DNA from: Planctomycetota bacterium
Lineage (GTDB): Bacteria > Planctomycetota > Planctomycetia > Pirellulales > Pirellulaceae
Assembly (NCBI GenBank): GCA_029259935.1
Contig: JAJDEH010000015.1
Location: forward strand, 1-13,025
Reading direction: 5' to 3'
DNA: 13,025 bases
Made by a program: the position numbers and the translations under genes. Each line of letters opens with the position of its first letter. The first letter of the stretch is position 1. Positions 1 to 7,310 of this stretch are shown here, in pieces. The notes under the pieces are model-generated. The model saw nothing but the letters and a program-made list of their open reading frames with translations, did no database searches and was not told where the DNA came from.

Positions 1-322
1 CGGTGAAGAATGTCCATTTCAAGTCGCCGGTTTCGGCATCCAACGCGTACACCTTGCCGTCCACGGAACTGCCAAAGAACAGAGTGTCGTACGAAACCAC
101 GACCTGGAATGCGCGATCGAACGTCATGCGATCGTCGCGGGGCCAAGCTGATTGAGGACGATGAGCGGGATGCCACGACCAGCGAAGCGACATCTTTGCC
201 GGCAGCGCGTCCGCCGTGTAACCACTGCGCGCGGCGTCGCCACGCCAGGTAGGCCAATCGGAGGCGCGGACGGATCCTAGCGAGCCTACCAATACGAGTA
301 ACAGCGGAATGACTCTCTGCAT
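1..322 (-). CDS. Secreted PQQ-like beta-propeller protein, N-terminal part (cut by window edge)
   Basis: Reading the minus strand from an ATG at 322-320 gives 107 uninterrupted codons running off the left edge. The first 20 residues (MQRVIPLLLVLVGSLGSVRA) are a clear signal peptide with an A-x-A-like end (VRA|SDW). Just after it comes WPTWRG, the motif that opens many planctomycete PQQ-repeat proteins. Near residues 80-107 there is one blade-type repeat, with FGSSVDGKVYALDAETGDLKW matching the G-x-V-[YF]-A-L-[DN]-x-x-T-G-x-x-x-W consensus of BamB/quinoprotein-like propellers. A Shine-Dalgarno AAGGA lies 6 bases before the ATG, which supports this start. The protein is probably exported to the periplasm or cell surface, where such propellers act as binding or scaffold domains or as PQQ-dependent dehydrogenases. 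The enzyme residues lie outside the window, so an enzymatic role cannot be judged. It is transcribed divergently from the transporter gene at 689. Confidence 0.85.
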   Translation of the reverse strand, partial: MQRVIPLLLVLVGSLGSVRASDWPTWRGDAARSGYTADALPAKMSLRWSWHPAHRPQSAWPRDDRMTFDRAFQVVVSYDTLFFGSSVDGKVYALDAETGDLKWTFFT

Positions 323-476
323 GATATATCCTTGGCGGAATCGTGAATTGTTTGCGGTTGGCGAATTCAACACGTGACCAATGTTGTAGCATGATTGGAT
401 CAACAAGGAAAATCTAGCGAGACATCTTCTCGGTTGTCCAATAGCGATCGTCACTATTGCCGCGCATGACCTCTAT

Positions 477-602
477 TGGCCAAAGGCCATACTCACCGTA
501 GCCTAGGGCAACGCCCTAGGAACTTTGTGCAAACCAACTTTGTTTGGCTGAAGGCCAAAGTCACCGTCCTCGGTGAAGATGGCCTTGGGCCAACGCGGAC
601 CA
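477..602. repeat. REP-like hairpin repeat, two diverged units
   Basis: Two related units lie in tandem. A 23-base segment at 477-499 recurs at 545-567 with 19 of 23 identities. Each unit is rich in short perfect stems: TGGCC-AAA-GGCCA (477-489), CCTAGGGC-AAC-GCCCTAGG (502-520), TTTGGC-TGAAG-GCCAAA (543-559) and TCACCG-TCCT-CGGTGA (561-576). The end of unit two (about 584-602) looks like a decayed copy of the 502-520 hairpin. Position between genes, small GC-rich palindromes and paired diverged copies fit REP/BIME-type dispersed repeats. Whether the unit recurs elsewhere in the genome cannot be seen here. Confidence 0.6.
502..520. repeat. Perfect 8-bp hairpin CCTAGGGC-AAC-GCCCTAGG
   Basis: This is the strongest stem in the intergenic repeat: eight uninterrupted base pairs closing a three-base loop. 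No T-run follows it on the plus strand, so it is not a typical intrinsic terminator. It could be a REP-type palindrome or a protein-binding site. Confidence 0.65.
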
Positions 603-688
603 GCGTCACTTGTCATGCTCCCCTACCATTGCATCGCGGCCACCGATGGTTCATTCTGTGGAAGTTTTATTCCTAATGTTGAGTTGAC

Positions 689-2056
689 ATGTCTGACCCG
701 AATTCACCTTCTTCAGATAACCCGTATACGCCCCCAACGCACTCGGACCCGACTCCCGTACGTCCATCCGCGAATTCGGCAATCGCAGGAGAGAACACTC
801 TGTTGTGGACCGTGTGGTTTACATACGGTGCGTTTTACTTTTGTCGGACCAATATTTCGGCGGCCGTGCCGGGACTGAAAGAGTCGGTCGAGGCGGGCGG
901 CCTCGGGCTGACCGCGACTCAGGTTGGCTACATACTTGGGGCGACGAAAATCGCCTACGCCACTGGTCAACTTCTAAATGGCCAGCTTTCCGAACAACTT
1001 TCGCCGCGCAAATTGCTGGCGATTGGCATGCTGGGCACCGCGGCTTTGAATGTCGCGTTTGGATTCGGCACGTCGCTCTACTTCTTGATTTTCATTTGGG
1101 CTTGTAACGGCTACAGCCAGTCGCTGGGCTGGACGCCCTGCGTCCGCGTGCTGGCCAATTGGTTTCCTGTTTGGCGGCGGGGAAAGGTGATCGGCTTGGT
1201 CGGCACCGGGTATCAAGCCACGGCCGTCGTAACGTTTCTCGTTTCCGGATTTGCTGCCGAGTATTTCGGCTGGCGCGGCGTCATGTGGGCCGCGGCGGGA
1301 CTGATGGTGGCCGCCTCGTTGGTCATGTTCTTCCTGCTGGAGGAAAAGCCGGCGACCTCGGACGAAAAACCGAAAGGCGATGCTCCCAAGCCGTCGAACA
1401 AGCCCGCCTTGTCGAACGACCCGCGCAATTCCGTGCTGAATAATTTTTTGTTGACGATTTCGAACCCAAGTCTGTGGCTGCTGGGCATTTCGTTGGGGTT
1501 GCTCAACGCATCGCGGTATGGCTTTTTGGATTGGGGATTGACCCACTTGAAGGAAGTTCAGGGCACCGGAGTGGGAAGGGCGGCCCTCAAGTACGCAGTG
1601 TTGCCAGTCGGAGCGATTGCCGGCTCGTATTGGGCCGGCTGGGCAACGGACCGGTACTTCGGAAGTCGCCGCGCTCCGGTGACATGTATCCTGCTGGTTG
1701 GGCTGGGGCTGTTGAGCCTCGCGTATGACTCGGTGGCACGCACCAGCAGCGTGGCTACTCTGGGACTTCTAGTCGTGATTGGGTTTTGTATCTACGGCCC
1801 GCAGGTCTTGCTGGTTGGAACCGCGCCGGCCGACTTGGCGCGAAAGGGAACCTCCGCGGCGGCCGCCGGTTTCGTGAACTGCATGGGTTACGTGGGAGCC
1901 GCGTCGGGCGACTTTTTCACCGGACGTTCGCTGGACGCCTTCGGTTGGCAGAGGACGATCTACCTGTGGGCGTTTTGGGCATTCGGTGCAGCGCTGGCCG
2001 CGGGAATTCTATGGAATGCGCGGTCGCCGGACCATAATGAGAAAGACAAATCATAA
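689..2056 (+). CDS. MFS transporter, organophosphate:phosphate antiporter (GlpT/UhpT-like) family
   Basis: This 455-residue integral membrane protein has about 12 predicted helices and fits the usual MFS length. After a proline- and serine-rich cytoplasmic tail (1-35), helix 1 carries YFCRTNISAAVPGL (50-63). R53 aligns by motif with the substrate-binding arginine of GlpT (R45). Residues 84-105 (GATKIAYATGQLLNGQLSE) form the loop 2-3 region typical of this family. The central hydrophilic loop (217-250) is rich in Lys, Pro and Asp. The second half opens with SRYGFLDWGLTHL (275-287), whose R276 matches the second key arginine of GlpT (R269). Family members exchange glycerol-3-phosphate, hexose-6-phosphate, phosphoglycerate or phosphonate-type organophosphates for phosphate; the actual substrate here is unknown. 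The ribosome site before the ATG is weak (GAG 5 bases upstream). The next gene starts 13 bases after its stop, so co-transcription is likely, and that gene hints at a phospho-compound substrate. Confidence 0.9.
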   Translation: MSDPNSPSSDNPYTPPTHSDPTPVRPSANSAIAGENTLLWTVWFTYGAFYFCRTNISAAVPGLKESVEAGGLGLTATQVGYILGATKIAYATGQLLNGQLSEQLSPRKLLAIGMLGTAALNVAFGFGTSLYFLIFIWACNGYSQSLGWTPCVRVLANWFPVWRRGKVIGLVGTGYQATAVVTFLVSGFAAEYFGWRGVMWAAAGLMVAASLVMFFLLEEKPATSDEKPKGDAPKPSNKPALSNDPRNSVLNNFLLTISNPSLWLLGISLGLLNASRYGFLDWGLTHLKEVQGTGVGRAALKYAVLPVGAIAGSYWAGWATDRYFGSRRAPVTCILLVGLGLLSLAYDSVARTSSVATLGLLVVIGFCIYGPQVLLVGTAPADLARKGTSAAAAGFVNCMGYVGAASGDFFTGRSLDAFGWQRTIYLWAFWAFGAALAAGILWNARSPDHNEKDKS

Positions 2057-2069
2057 TGACGAGGACGCG

Positions 2070-2837
2070 ATGAGAGCAATCATTATTGGCGCCGGACGCG
2101 GAAGCCGGCTGATGCCGCACACGGCGGACACGCCCAAGTGCTTCGCCGAAGTCGAAGGCCAGCGGATTCTAGATTGGACCGTCGAAGCCTTCCGCCAGAA
2201 CAACGTCGACGAAATCACGTTTATCGGCGGCTATCGCATTGAGACGGTGCGCGACGCGTACCCCGAATTCACTTTTCGCCACAATTCCGACTGGCCGAAC
2301 AACAACATCCTGGGCTCGTTGTTTTATGCCGAGGACCTCATGGACGAACCGTTCATGTGCTGCTATTCGGACATTCTCTTTACCAAGAAGATTGTCCGGG
2401 ACGTGATAGACAGCCAGGCGGATATTTCGCTGGCCGTCGACTCCGAGTGGCTCGTGCGGTACGAACACCGCAGCGAGCATCCCAGCGACGACGCGGAAAA
2501 GGTCACGGTTGAAAACGGCCAAGTCACGCGGGTCGACCGACAAATCGAGGAATCGGACGCCCACGGCGAGTACATCGGCTTGGCAAAGTTTTCCGCCGCC
2601 GGTGCCGCCGCGTTGCGGCAAGCCTATCACGAACGTCGACAAGAATTCGCGGGCCGCCCGTTTCGCGAGGCCAAAGTTTTTGAAAAGGCCTATTTGATTC
2701 ACTTGATGCAAGACATGATCGAAGCCGGCCAGTCCATGGCGCACGTCGACACGCCGGGCGGTTATATCGAAGTCGATACCCAGCAAGATTTTGAATACGC
2801 GCGCGAGCATTGGACGTCGCGCCATTTGCATAAATAG
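2070..2837 (+). CDS. Sugar-/choline-phosphate nucleotidyltransferase-like protein (LicC/RmlA-like)
   Basis: This 255-residue single-domain nucleotidyltransferase has a Rossmann-like fold. The N-terminus shows the NTP-binding signature (IIIGAGRGSRLMPHTADTPKC, 4-23), with R13 and K23 as the expected phosphate-contacting residues. CYSDILF (98-104) gives the metal-binding aspartate D101. HGEYIGLAKFS (165-175) and a terminal EVDTQQDFEYA (234-244) match the family's 'E-x-x-G' and 'D-V-D-T-x-x-D' elements. Size and these motifs resemble LicC phosphocholine cytidylyltransferase and the nucleotidyltransferase domains linked to phosphonate pathways more than long glucose-1-phosphate enzymes. The start at 2070 is preferred because GAGGA sits 5 bases upstream and the glycine-rich loop is then N-terminal; an upstream frame extension to 1986 lies inside the transporter gene. 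The likely reaction is NTP plus a small phosphomonoester to give a nucleotide diphosphate-linked product. The transporter 13 bases upstream may supply that substrate (inference). Confidence 0.85.
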   Translation: MRAIIIGAGRGSRLMPHTADTPKCFAEVEGQRILDWTVEAFRQNNVDEITFIGGYRIETVRDAYPEFTFRHNSDWPNNNILGSLFYAEDLMDEPFMCCYSDILFTKKIVRDVIDSQADISLAVDSEWLVRYEHRSEHPSDDAEKVTVENGQVTRVDRQIEESDAHGEYIGLAKFSAAGAAALRQAYHERRQEFAGRPFREAKVFEKAYLIHLMQDMIEAGQSMAHVDTPGGYIEVDTQQDFEYAREHWTSRHLHK

Positions 2838-2885
2838 CCGCATTCGGCAAGTCATTCGTACAACTGCAGCGAAGGAAACATAACG

Positions 2886-3953
2886 ATGGCAGATCGACTT
2901 CTGTTCCCGGCATCGATCATTGGCTCGATGCCGCGTCCCGACTTTGTCAAGGATTTGATCGCGGACGATTGTCCATTTCCGGAGGATGAATACCGGCGTT
3001 TGATGAGCGCGGCGATTCGATCGGTCGTTGCTTTGCAAGAGGCCGCAGGGCTGGACGTCGTTTCCGATGGCGAATGGTGGCGCAAGTCGTACATTGGCGT
3101 GATCGCCGAACTGGCACACGGTTTTGAGCTGAGCCTCAACCCGGCGGACGGACGGCCCTGGACGATCGTGGTCGACCGGCTGGCCCCCAAGAATCCCGGC
3201 TTCATCGCTCAGGAAGTTGCCTATCTGAAGAAGCTGACCAATCGGCAAATCAAAGCCACGCTGCCCGCGCCCGCTCTGTTGGGCGAGCGGATGTGGGACC
3301 CCGAGGCGTCCTCGAAGGCGTATCCCACTCGTGAAGATTTCGTGCGTGACTGCGTGCCGATTCTAAGGCGTGAAGTTGAACTGTTGAGTGATGAAGGCGT
3401 TTCCATTATCCAGGTCGACGATCCGCACCTGTGCCTGTTTGTCGATCCGGACGTTCGCGCCGGCTACGCCAATCCGGATCAAGCCGCCGACTTTGCCGTC
3501 GACATGGACAATCAACTGGTCGCCGACTTCGATGATGTCCGCTTGGCGGTCCATCTTTGCCGACGTAGCGGTGCACGCGTTCGAGGCGAGGCTCAATTCG
3601 ATGGCGGCTACGACCCGATCATGGCGCAACTCCGCCGGCTGGCGGTCGGCCACATCACGATGGAATTCACAACGCCCGGCTCGGGCGAAATGTCGGTCCT
3701 TCAAGAACTTTCGGAAGATGTCGAAATCGGCTTGGGCTGCGTGAGTTGTCTGCCGGGCGAAGTCGATTCCGTCGACACGATCGTTCAGCGCGTCGAACAG
3801 GCACTGCAATACGTCGCGCCCCAACGGATCACATTGAATCCGGAATGCGGCTTCGCCCCTGGCTCGGCGGCCAAGGTGAGCATCGACGAGGTCTACACCA
3901 AACTGAAAAACGAAGTCGCCGCGGCAAAGCTATTGCGTGAGAAGTACGCCTAG
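2886..3953 (+). CDS. Cobalamin-independent methionine synthase-type zinc methyltransferase (MetE C-domain-like)
   Basis: This 355-residue protein corresponds to the catalytic C-terminal barrel of MetE, without the N-terminal duplicate found in the roughly 750-residue classical enzyme. It opens with ASIIGSMPRP (9-18), then QEAAGLDVVSDGE (51-63), both typical of the family. A zinc site is readable: H223 and C225 in HLCRR, E260 in ITMEF, and C321 in NPECGF, matching the His-Cys-Glu-Cys set of E. coli MetE. QVDDPHL (176-182) supplies the acidic residues that bind the amine of the thiol substrate in MetE. Stand-alone forms include core-type methionine synthases, methylcobalamin:homocysteine enzymes and epoxyalkane:coenzyme M transferase, so the substrate is uncertain. 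AAGGAA lies 8 bases before the ATG. The gene follows the nucleotidyltransferase after 48 bases and is probably in the same operon. Its stop overlaps that of the convergent HD gene by four bases. Confidence 0.87.
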   Translation: MADRLLFPASIIGSMPRPDFVKDLIADDCPFPEDEYRRLMSAAIRSVVALQEAAGLDVVSDGEWWRKSYIGVIAELAHGFELSLNPADGRPWTIVVDRLAPKNPGFIAQEVAYLKKLTNRQIKATLPAPALLGERMWDPEASSKAYPTREDFVRDCVPILRREVELLSDEGVSIIQVDDPHLCLFVDPDVRAGYANPDQAADFAVDMDNQLVADFDDVRLAVHLCRRSGARVRGEAQFDGGYDPIMAQLRRLAVGHITMEFTTPGSGEMSVLQELSEDVEIGLGCVSCLPGEVDSVDTIVQRVEQALQYVAPQRITLNPECGFAPGSAAKVSIDEVYTKLKNEVAAAKLLREKYA

Positions 3954-5311
3954 CCTCCGTCCGTTGATTCACGCGTCGAATCACCGGTTTGATCGACGGC
4001 TACTTTCAACAAGGCCGGAATGTTCGGCAGCGATCGCGCTCGTTCGATCAAACGTGGATGGACAAAGATGCGAACTCGCTTGACATAGTCGTCAAACTGC
4101 CGAAGAGCCAGTGCCTGAACCGCTGGTGAAATGTCGCCCAACTGGCGAAAGCAGTCTTCTTTTGGAAAAAAGACTTCCACGTTGAATTCGACTTCGCGTC
4201 CTTGCGGCGGTGCGTCGAACAACACTTCATACGCAGAAATCGCGGTTCGCAATTCATTGGACAACAGTTCGGAGAATCTCTCCGCGCACTGGACAAGCCA
4301 CGGATAGGGCCGTCGAGCCAGTTGCTGATACGTTTCCACTTCTTGATAGAAACTGAATTCCGCCAGGCGCTTGTACAACTGTCGCTTGGCACCGAACAGC
4401 CCTTCCAGCAGGCTCTCGGCACGGGTCCCCGTGGCCGCGCTTTGCAACCGCAAGATCAGCGGCTGTTCGGTAAGCCGAAACAGGTTTTCCAATTCCAGTG
4501 ACTGGCGCAACGCGTAAAAGCCGCGCTGCAACATCGCCGTTGCCGAGCGAACGGCATGATGCCAATACACCTCGCTGAACATCACATACCGGGAAAAGAC
4601 CATCATTTCCGAAGCGGTGCGCCCCTTGTTCGTGATGGCGATGCCGTCGCCCGCCGCGTTCAGGCACAGGCTGCCGATCAAGCGTTGCTCGTCAAAATTT
4701 CGGCCATAAGGCACGCCCGCGTGCAGGCTGTCCCGTGCCAGATAGTCCATCTTGTCGATGTCAATGGGGCCGGACAACAACGACTTCAGAATACGCATCG
4801 CGCTCGTTTCGACGCGACCGGCAAGCAGGTCCGTGACTTCCGCCGGCTCAATGCCCCAGTCTTCCCGCAGTAGGGTGGCAATGGCCGAGTCGTGAATGAA
4901 CGACGTCGCGAATGATTCGTGCTGGGGAACGGCCGGCAGCCGGATGTCTTCGATCGGGTGGCAAAAAGGCCAATGGCCGATATCGTGCAATAGTGCCGCG
5001 ACGATCAGCCTCTCGGCGTCATGGCCGCTCACCGCCGCGGAGAATCGTCCATCGTGTGCAAGCTGTTTCAAAAACCGCAGTCCCATGCGGTACACGCCCA
5101 ACGAGTGTTCGAAACGCGTATGGTGGGCCGCCGGATAGACGAGCGACACAAGACCGAGCTGACTGATTTGAGAAAGTCGTCGAAACTCGGCCGTGTCGAT
5201 GATGCGGCGGACGCGCGGCGTGACGGGCACGTCGACTTCGACAGGAATCCGAATCAGTTGACGCCGCGCGTCGAGCGCCTGTATTTCGGGAATGTCTTGG
5301 ATGCGCGGCAT
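3950..5311 (-). CDS. HD-domain phosphohydrolase (SAMHD1/dNTPase-like)
   Basis: This 453-residue protein has a complete HD metal site. H69 lies in HTRFEHSLGV (64-73), H109-D110 in ALLHDIGHWPFCH (106-118), and the distal aspartates in GPIDIDKMDYLARD (181-194). The last motif closely resembles the D-x-D-K-x-D-Y-x-x-R-D element of SAMHD1 and related deoxynucleotide triphosphohydrolases. The rest (about 210-453) is the helical C-terminal part seen in long members of this class. Family members hydrolyse dNTPs to deoxynucleosides and triphosphate, or act on other nucleotides; the substrate here is not shown. The protein has no signal peptide and is presumably cytoplasmic. A GAGGAG ribosome site lies 12 bases before the ATG, slightly far. 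The zinc-ribbon membrane gene ends 26 bases upstream, so the two are probably one operon. SAMHD1-like dNTPases can have antiphage roles, but nothing here proves that. Confidence 0.9.
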   Translation of the reverse strand: MPRIQDIPEIQALDARRQLIRIPVEVDVPVTPRVRRIIDTAEFRRLSQISQLGLVSLVYPAAHHTRFEHSLGVYRMGLRFLKQLAHDGRFSAAVSGHDAERLIVAALLHDIGHWPFCHPIEDIRLPAVPQHESFATSFIHDSAIATLLREDWGIEPAEVTDLLAGRVETSAMRILKSLLSGPIDIDKMDYLARDSLHAGVPYGRNFDEQRLIGSLCLNAAGDGIAITNKGRTASEMMVFSRYVMFSEVYWHHAVRSATAMLQRGFYALRQSLELENLFRLTEQPLILRLQSAATGTRAESLLEGLFGAKRQLYKRLAEFSFYQEVETYQQLARRPYPWLVQCAERFSELLSNELRTAISAYEVLFDAPPQGREVEFNVEVFFPKEDCFRQLGDISPAVQALALRQFDDYVKRVRIFVHPRLIERARSLPNIPALLKVAVDQTGDSTRESTDGG

Positions 5312-5337
5312 ACTGAATCAAGACTCCTCATGGCTTG

Positions 5338-6030
5338 CTATTCCGCCAGCGGAAAGGCGGATATTCCAACAAGCAACCGCATCAGGACGGTAACGATCAA
5401 ATACAGTCCGTAATGAACCAAGCCACTAAAAAACTCCAAGTCGAGACTGGCGAACGCCACGCCGCCGCCCGCGAGTATCATCAGCGGAATCAACACCGCC
5501 AGCATCGGGATGCTAAAGCCTTCGCTGTCAAAGACGTAAGAATTGACGAATGCCACGAGGGCCCAAATCAATGCATAAACGACGGTGCAGATCCCAATGC
5601 GGGCCAATAGCGACAGGCCTTTGTGAGGCGCGATATCGTCGCCCCGCAGAGCCGCATAACCGCCAAAAACGGCGGGCGGGCCGATCAACAATGCACCCAG
5701 TGCGAGAATACCCATCGGAAACTGCGATTTGTCTTCCACCGACCAGCGGACGGCCAATCCGATAAGCACAATAAGAATGGCCCCCAAGCCGACTCCGACC
5801 GCCATTACCGCCGAAAACTTCGCGTCTTCCCGCGCGATCGGCTTGAGAACCGCCTGCCCCTTGGCGTCCTTGGGGCCAAAGTTCTCGGGCGCGTGGACAA
5901 CCACCTCTTCCATTTTCTCGGGGATGGTGATAACCGCCTTGCACTTCGGGCACGGCCCCTTTTTACCGGCGAATTTCTCACTGACCTTGAACTGCTTTTT
6001 GCATCCCGAACAAATGACATTAATGGGCAT
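5338..6030 (-). CDS. Zinc-ribbon multi-pass membrane protein
   Basis: This 230-residue protein of unknown function starts with a zinc ribbon: C7 and C10 (CSGC), then C27 and C30 (CPKC), followed by a basic and acidic linker (31-72). About five hydrophobic helices follow, near 73-95, 106-127, 141-165, 174-196 and 202-222. The ribbon is therefore expected at the cytoplasmic face. Proteins with this 'MPI..C..C...CP.C' opening followed by membrane helices are frequent in planctomycetes and are usually left as hypothetical. The start at 6030 is chosen because the ribbon is N-terminal in relatives; the open frame continues upstream to 6285, but that extension looks non-coding. No strong ribosome site precedes the ATG. 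It is the first gene of a likely two-gene operon with the HD phosphohydrolase. Confidence 0.8.
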   Translation of the reverse strand: MPINVICSGCKKQFKVSEKFAGKKGPCPKCKAVITIPEKMEEVVVHAPENFGPKDAKGQAVLKPIAREDAKFSAVMAVGVGLGAILIVLIGLAVRWSVEDKSQFPMGILALGALLIGPPAVFGGYAALRGDDIAPHKGLSLLARIGICTVVYALIWALVAFVNSYVFDSEGFSIPMLAVLIPLMILAGGGVAFASLDLEFFSGLVHYGLYLIVTVLMRLLVGISAFPLAE

Positions 6031-6402
6031 ACGGCTTGGCGATTCGGCGAACTCGAAAAGGGGGAAAAGAATAGATGCCTCTAGTTTGTCAGACTCGCCG
6101 CCAAGGTCAACAGTAGGGGGCCGGCCGTTGGTCGGAGAGTCCTGGCAGGGGCTACGACTTGGCAAAAACTCGGCGCTCGCGGAGTCGGTCGATCCAATGG
6201 AAAAGGCATTCATCTGAGGGGATCGGCAGCTTTTCGGTGAATCGCTCGAATTTGCCGAAGCGACATTGCCCGCTTTCGGTAGCACGGATCAGACAGCCAC
6301 CAGAGCATGCCGGCCCGCACACGATGGGTGCGTCATGGAAAGGCGGCGGGAATTCACGTAAAATGCTGCCTCATTTCTTGGCCACCTTTGAAAGAAAGCA
6401 AA
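6031..6402. other. Non-coding divergent intergenic region
   Basis: About 372 bases separate the divergent zinc-ribbon gene and molybdenum hydroxylase operon. No gene is supported here. A TAAAAT at 6359-6364 could be a -10 element for the hydroxylase operon, but the matching -35 is poor. On the minus strand TTGACC (about 6107-6112) could be a -35 for the zinc-ribbon gene, with no good -10 beside it. I see no clear operator palindrome or riboswitch. Confidence 0.5.
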
Positions 6403-7275
6403 TTGAACGACTTTGAATACCTCGCGCCGACCAGCCTCGATCAAGCCGTGAAAATCCTCGCCGAGCGCGGGCAGGAGTCACAACTGCTGGCGGGCGGCAC
6501 CGACATGATCGTGCAACTGCGGGAAGGGCTGCGAGACGCCAAGCTGGTCATCGACATCAAGAAGATCCCGGACCTGATGCAGTTGGAATACTCGCCGGAT
6601 GCCGGCTTGCGGCTGGGCGCTGGCGTTCCCTGTTATCGGATTTACGAACATCCCGAAGTTTCGGCCGCCTATCCGGCGCTGGCCGATGCGACGCGGATCA
6701 TCGGCGGCTGGCAAATCCAGAGCCGCGCGAGTGTCGGCGGCAACTTGTGTAATTCTTCGCCGGCCGCGGATAGCATTCCGCCGCTGATTGCCTACGGGGC
6801 CGTGTGCCATATTGCCGGACCCAACGGACGCCGCGCCGTGCCCGCTCAAGAATTCTGCACCGGGCCTGGCCGTAATGTGCTTAGCGCGGATGAGCTGCTG
6901 GTCGCCTTGACTTTCTCGCCCTCGCCGCCGAATTCAGGGGCCGCCTACCAGCGGTTCATTCCGCGAAATGAAATGGATATTGCCGTGGCGGGTGCCGCGT
7001 CTTGGATTCAGCTTGACGAAAGCCAACAGAACATCCAACGAGCCCGGATTGCTCTGGCCGCGGTGGGTCCGACGCCCGCCTTCGCCGCCGAAGCGAGCGA
7101 CTGGCTAGCAGGCAAGCCGGCCACGACCGAATCGTTCGCCGAAGCGGGAGAACTGGCCAAGAGCGCCGCCTCGCCCATCGACGACATGCGCGGCACGGCC
7201 GAATATCGAACGCACCTCGTCGGTGTGTTAACCAAACGAACGTTGGCTCTGGCCCTCGAACGAGCGACCGCATAG
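6403..7275 (+). CDS. Molybdenum hydroxylase FAD-binding subunit (CoxM/XdhB-like)
   Basis: This 290-residue flavoprotein subunit carries electrons from the iron-sulfur subunit to its FAD and on to an acceptor. FAD contacts are visible as LLAGGTDM (28-35) and ASVGGNLCNSSPAAD (109-123). MDIAVAGAA (191-199) begins the conserved C-terminal CO-dehydrogenase flavoprotein domain. Length matches the family (about 280-300), and no insertion like the 4Fe-4S loop of 4-hydroxybenzoyl-CoA reductase is seen. The start is taken as TTG at 6403, giving NDFEYLAPTSLDQAV, which matches how these proteins normally begin. The frame stays open to an ATG at 6307, but those 32 residues look non-coding. The ribosome site is only a weak purine run (GAAAGAAAG). 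It is the first gene of the three-subunit operon. Confidence 0.9.
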   Translation: MNDFEYLAPTSLDQAVKILAERGQESQLLAGGTDMIVQLREGLRDAKLVIDIKKIPDLMQLEYSPDAGLRLGAGVPCYRIYEHPEVSAAYPALADATRIIGGWQIQSRASVGGNLCNSSPAADSIPPLIAYGAVCHIAGPNGRRAVPAQEFCTGPGRNVLSADELLVALTFSPSPPNSGAAYQRFIPRNEMDIAVAGAASWIQLDESQQNIQRARIALAAVGPTPAFAAEASDWLAGKPATTESFAEAGELAKSAASPIDDMRGTAEYRTHLVGVLTKRTLALALERATA

Positions 7276-7278
7276 TCG

Positions 7279-7297
7279 TTGTTCGCTCCGCGAACAA
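7279..7297 (+). repeat. Perfect hairpin TTGTTCGC-TCC-GCGAACAA
   Basis: This eight-base-pair stem with a three-base loop begins three bases after the FAD-subunit stop codon. No T-tract follows, so it is not a classical terminator. Inside an operon such a stem may protect the upstream 3' end, cause partial termination or set subunit ratios. A second hairpin of the same design follows 13 bases later. Confidence 0.65.
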
Positions 7298-7310
7298 AAC
7301 GAGAACGGCA

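Larger units (their letters stand above)
323..688. other. Non-coding divergent intergenic region
   Basis: This stretch of about 366 bases separates the divergent beta-propeller and transporter genes. It must hold the promoters for both, but I see no convincing -35/-10 pair for either. Short open frames here lack ribosome sites and family resemblance and are not called. The right half is occupied by two copies of a hairpin-rich repeat unit, listed separately. Confidence 0.6.

Noticed and set aside
476..676. Small plus-strand open frame in the 323-688 intergenic region
   Set aside because: It runs through the hairpin repeats, has no ribosome site and looks like translated REP-type DNA.
2169..3248. 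Minus-strand open frame of 359 codons across the nucleotidyltransferase and methyltransferase genes
   Set aside because: It is antisense to two genes with clear family motifs, spans the gap between them, and its product is Arg/Val-rich with no recognisable domain.
6031..6285. N-terminal extension of the zinc-ribbon protein to 6285
   Set aside because: The zinc ribbon is N-terminal in proteins of this style, and the extra 85 residues are Ser/Pro-rich and non-coding in character.
6307..6402. N-terminal extension of the FAD subunit to the ATG at 6307
   Set aside because: The first 32 residues have no resemblance to the family, whose members begin at the NDFEYLAPTS position.
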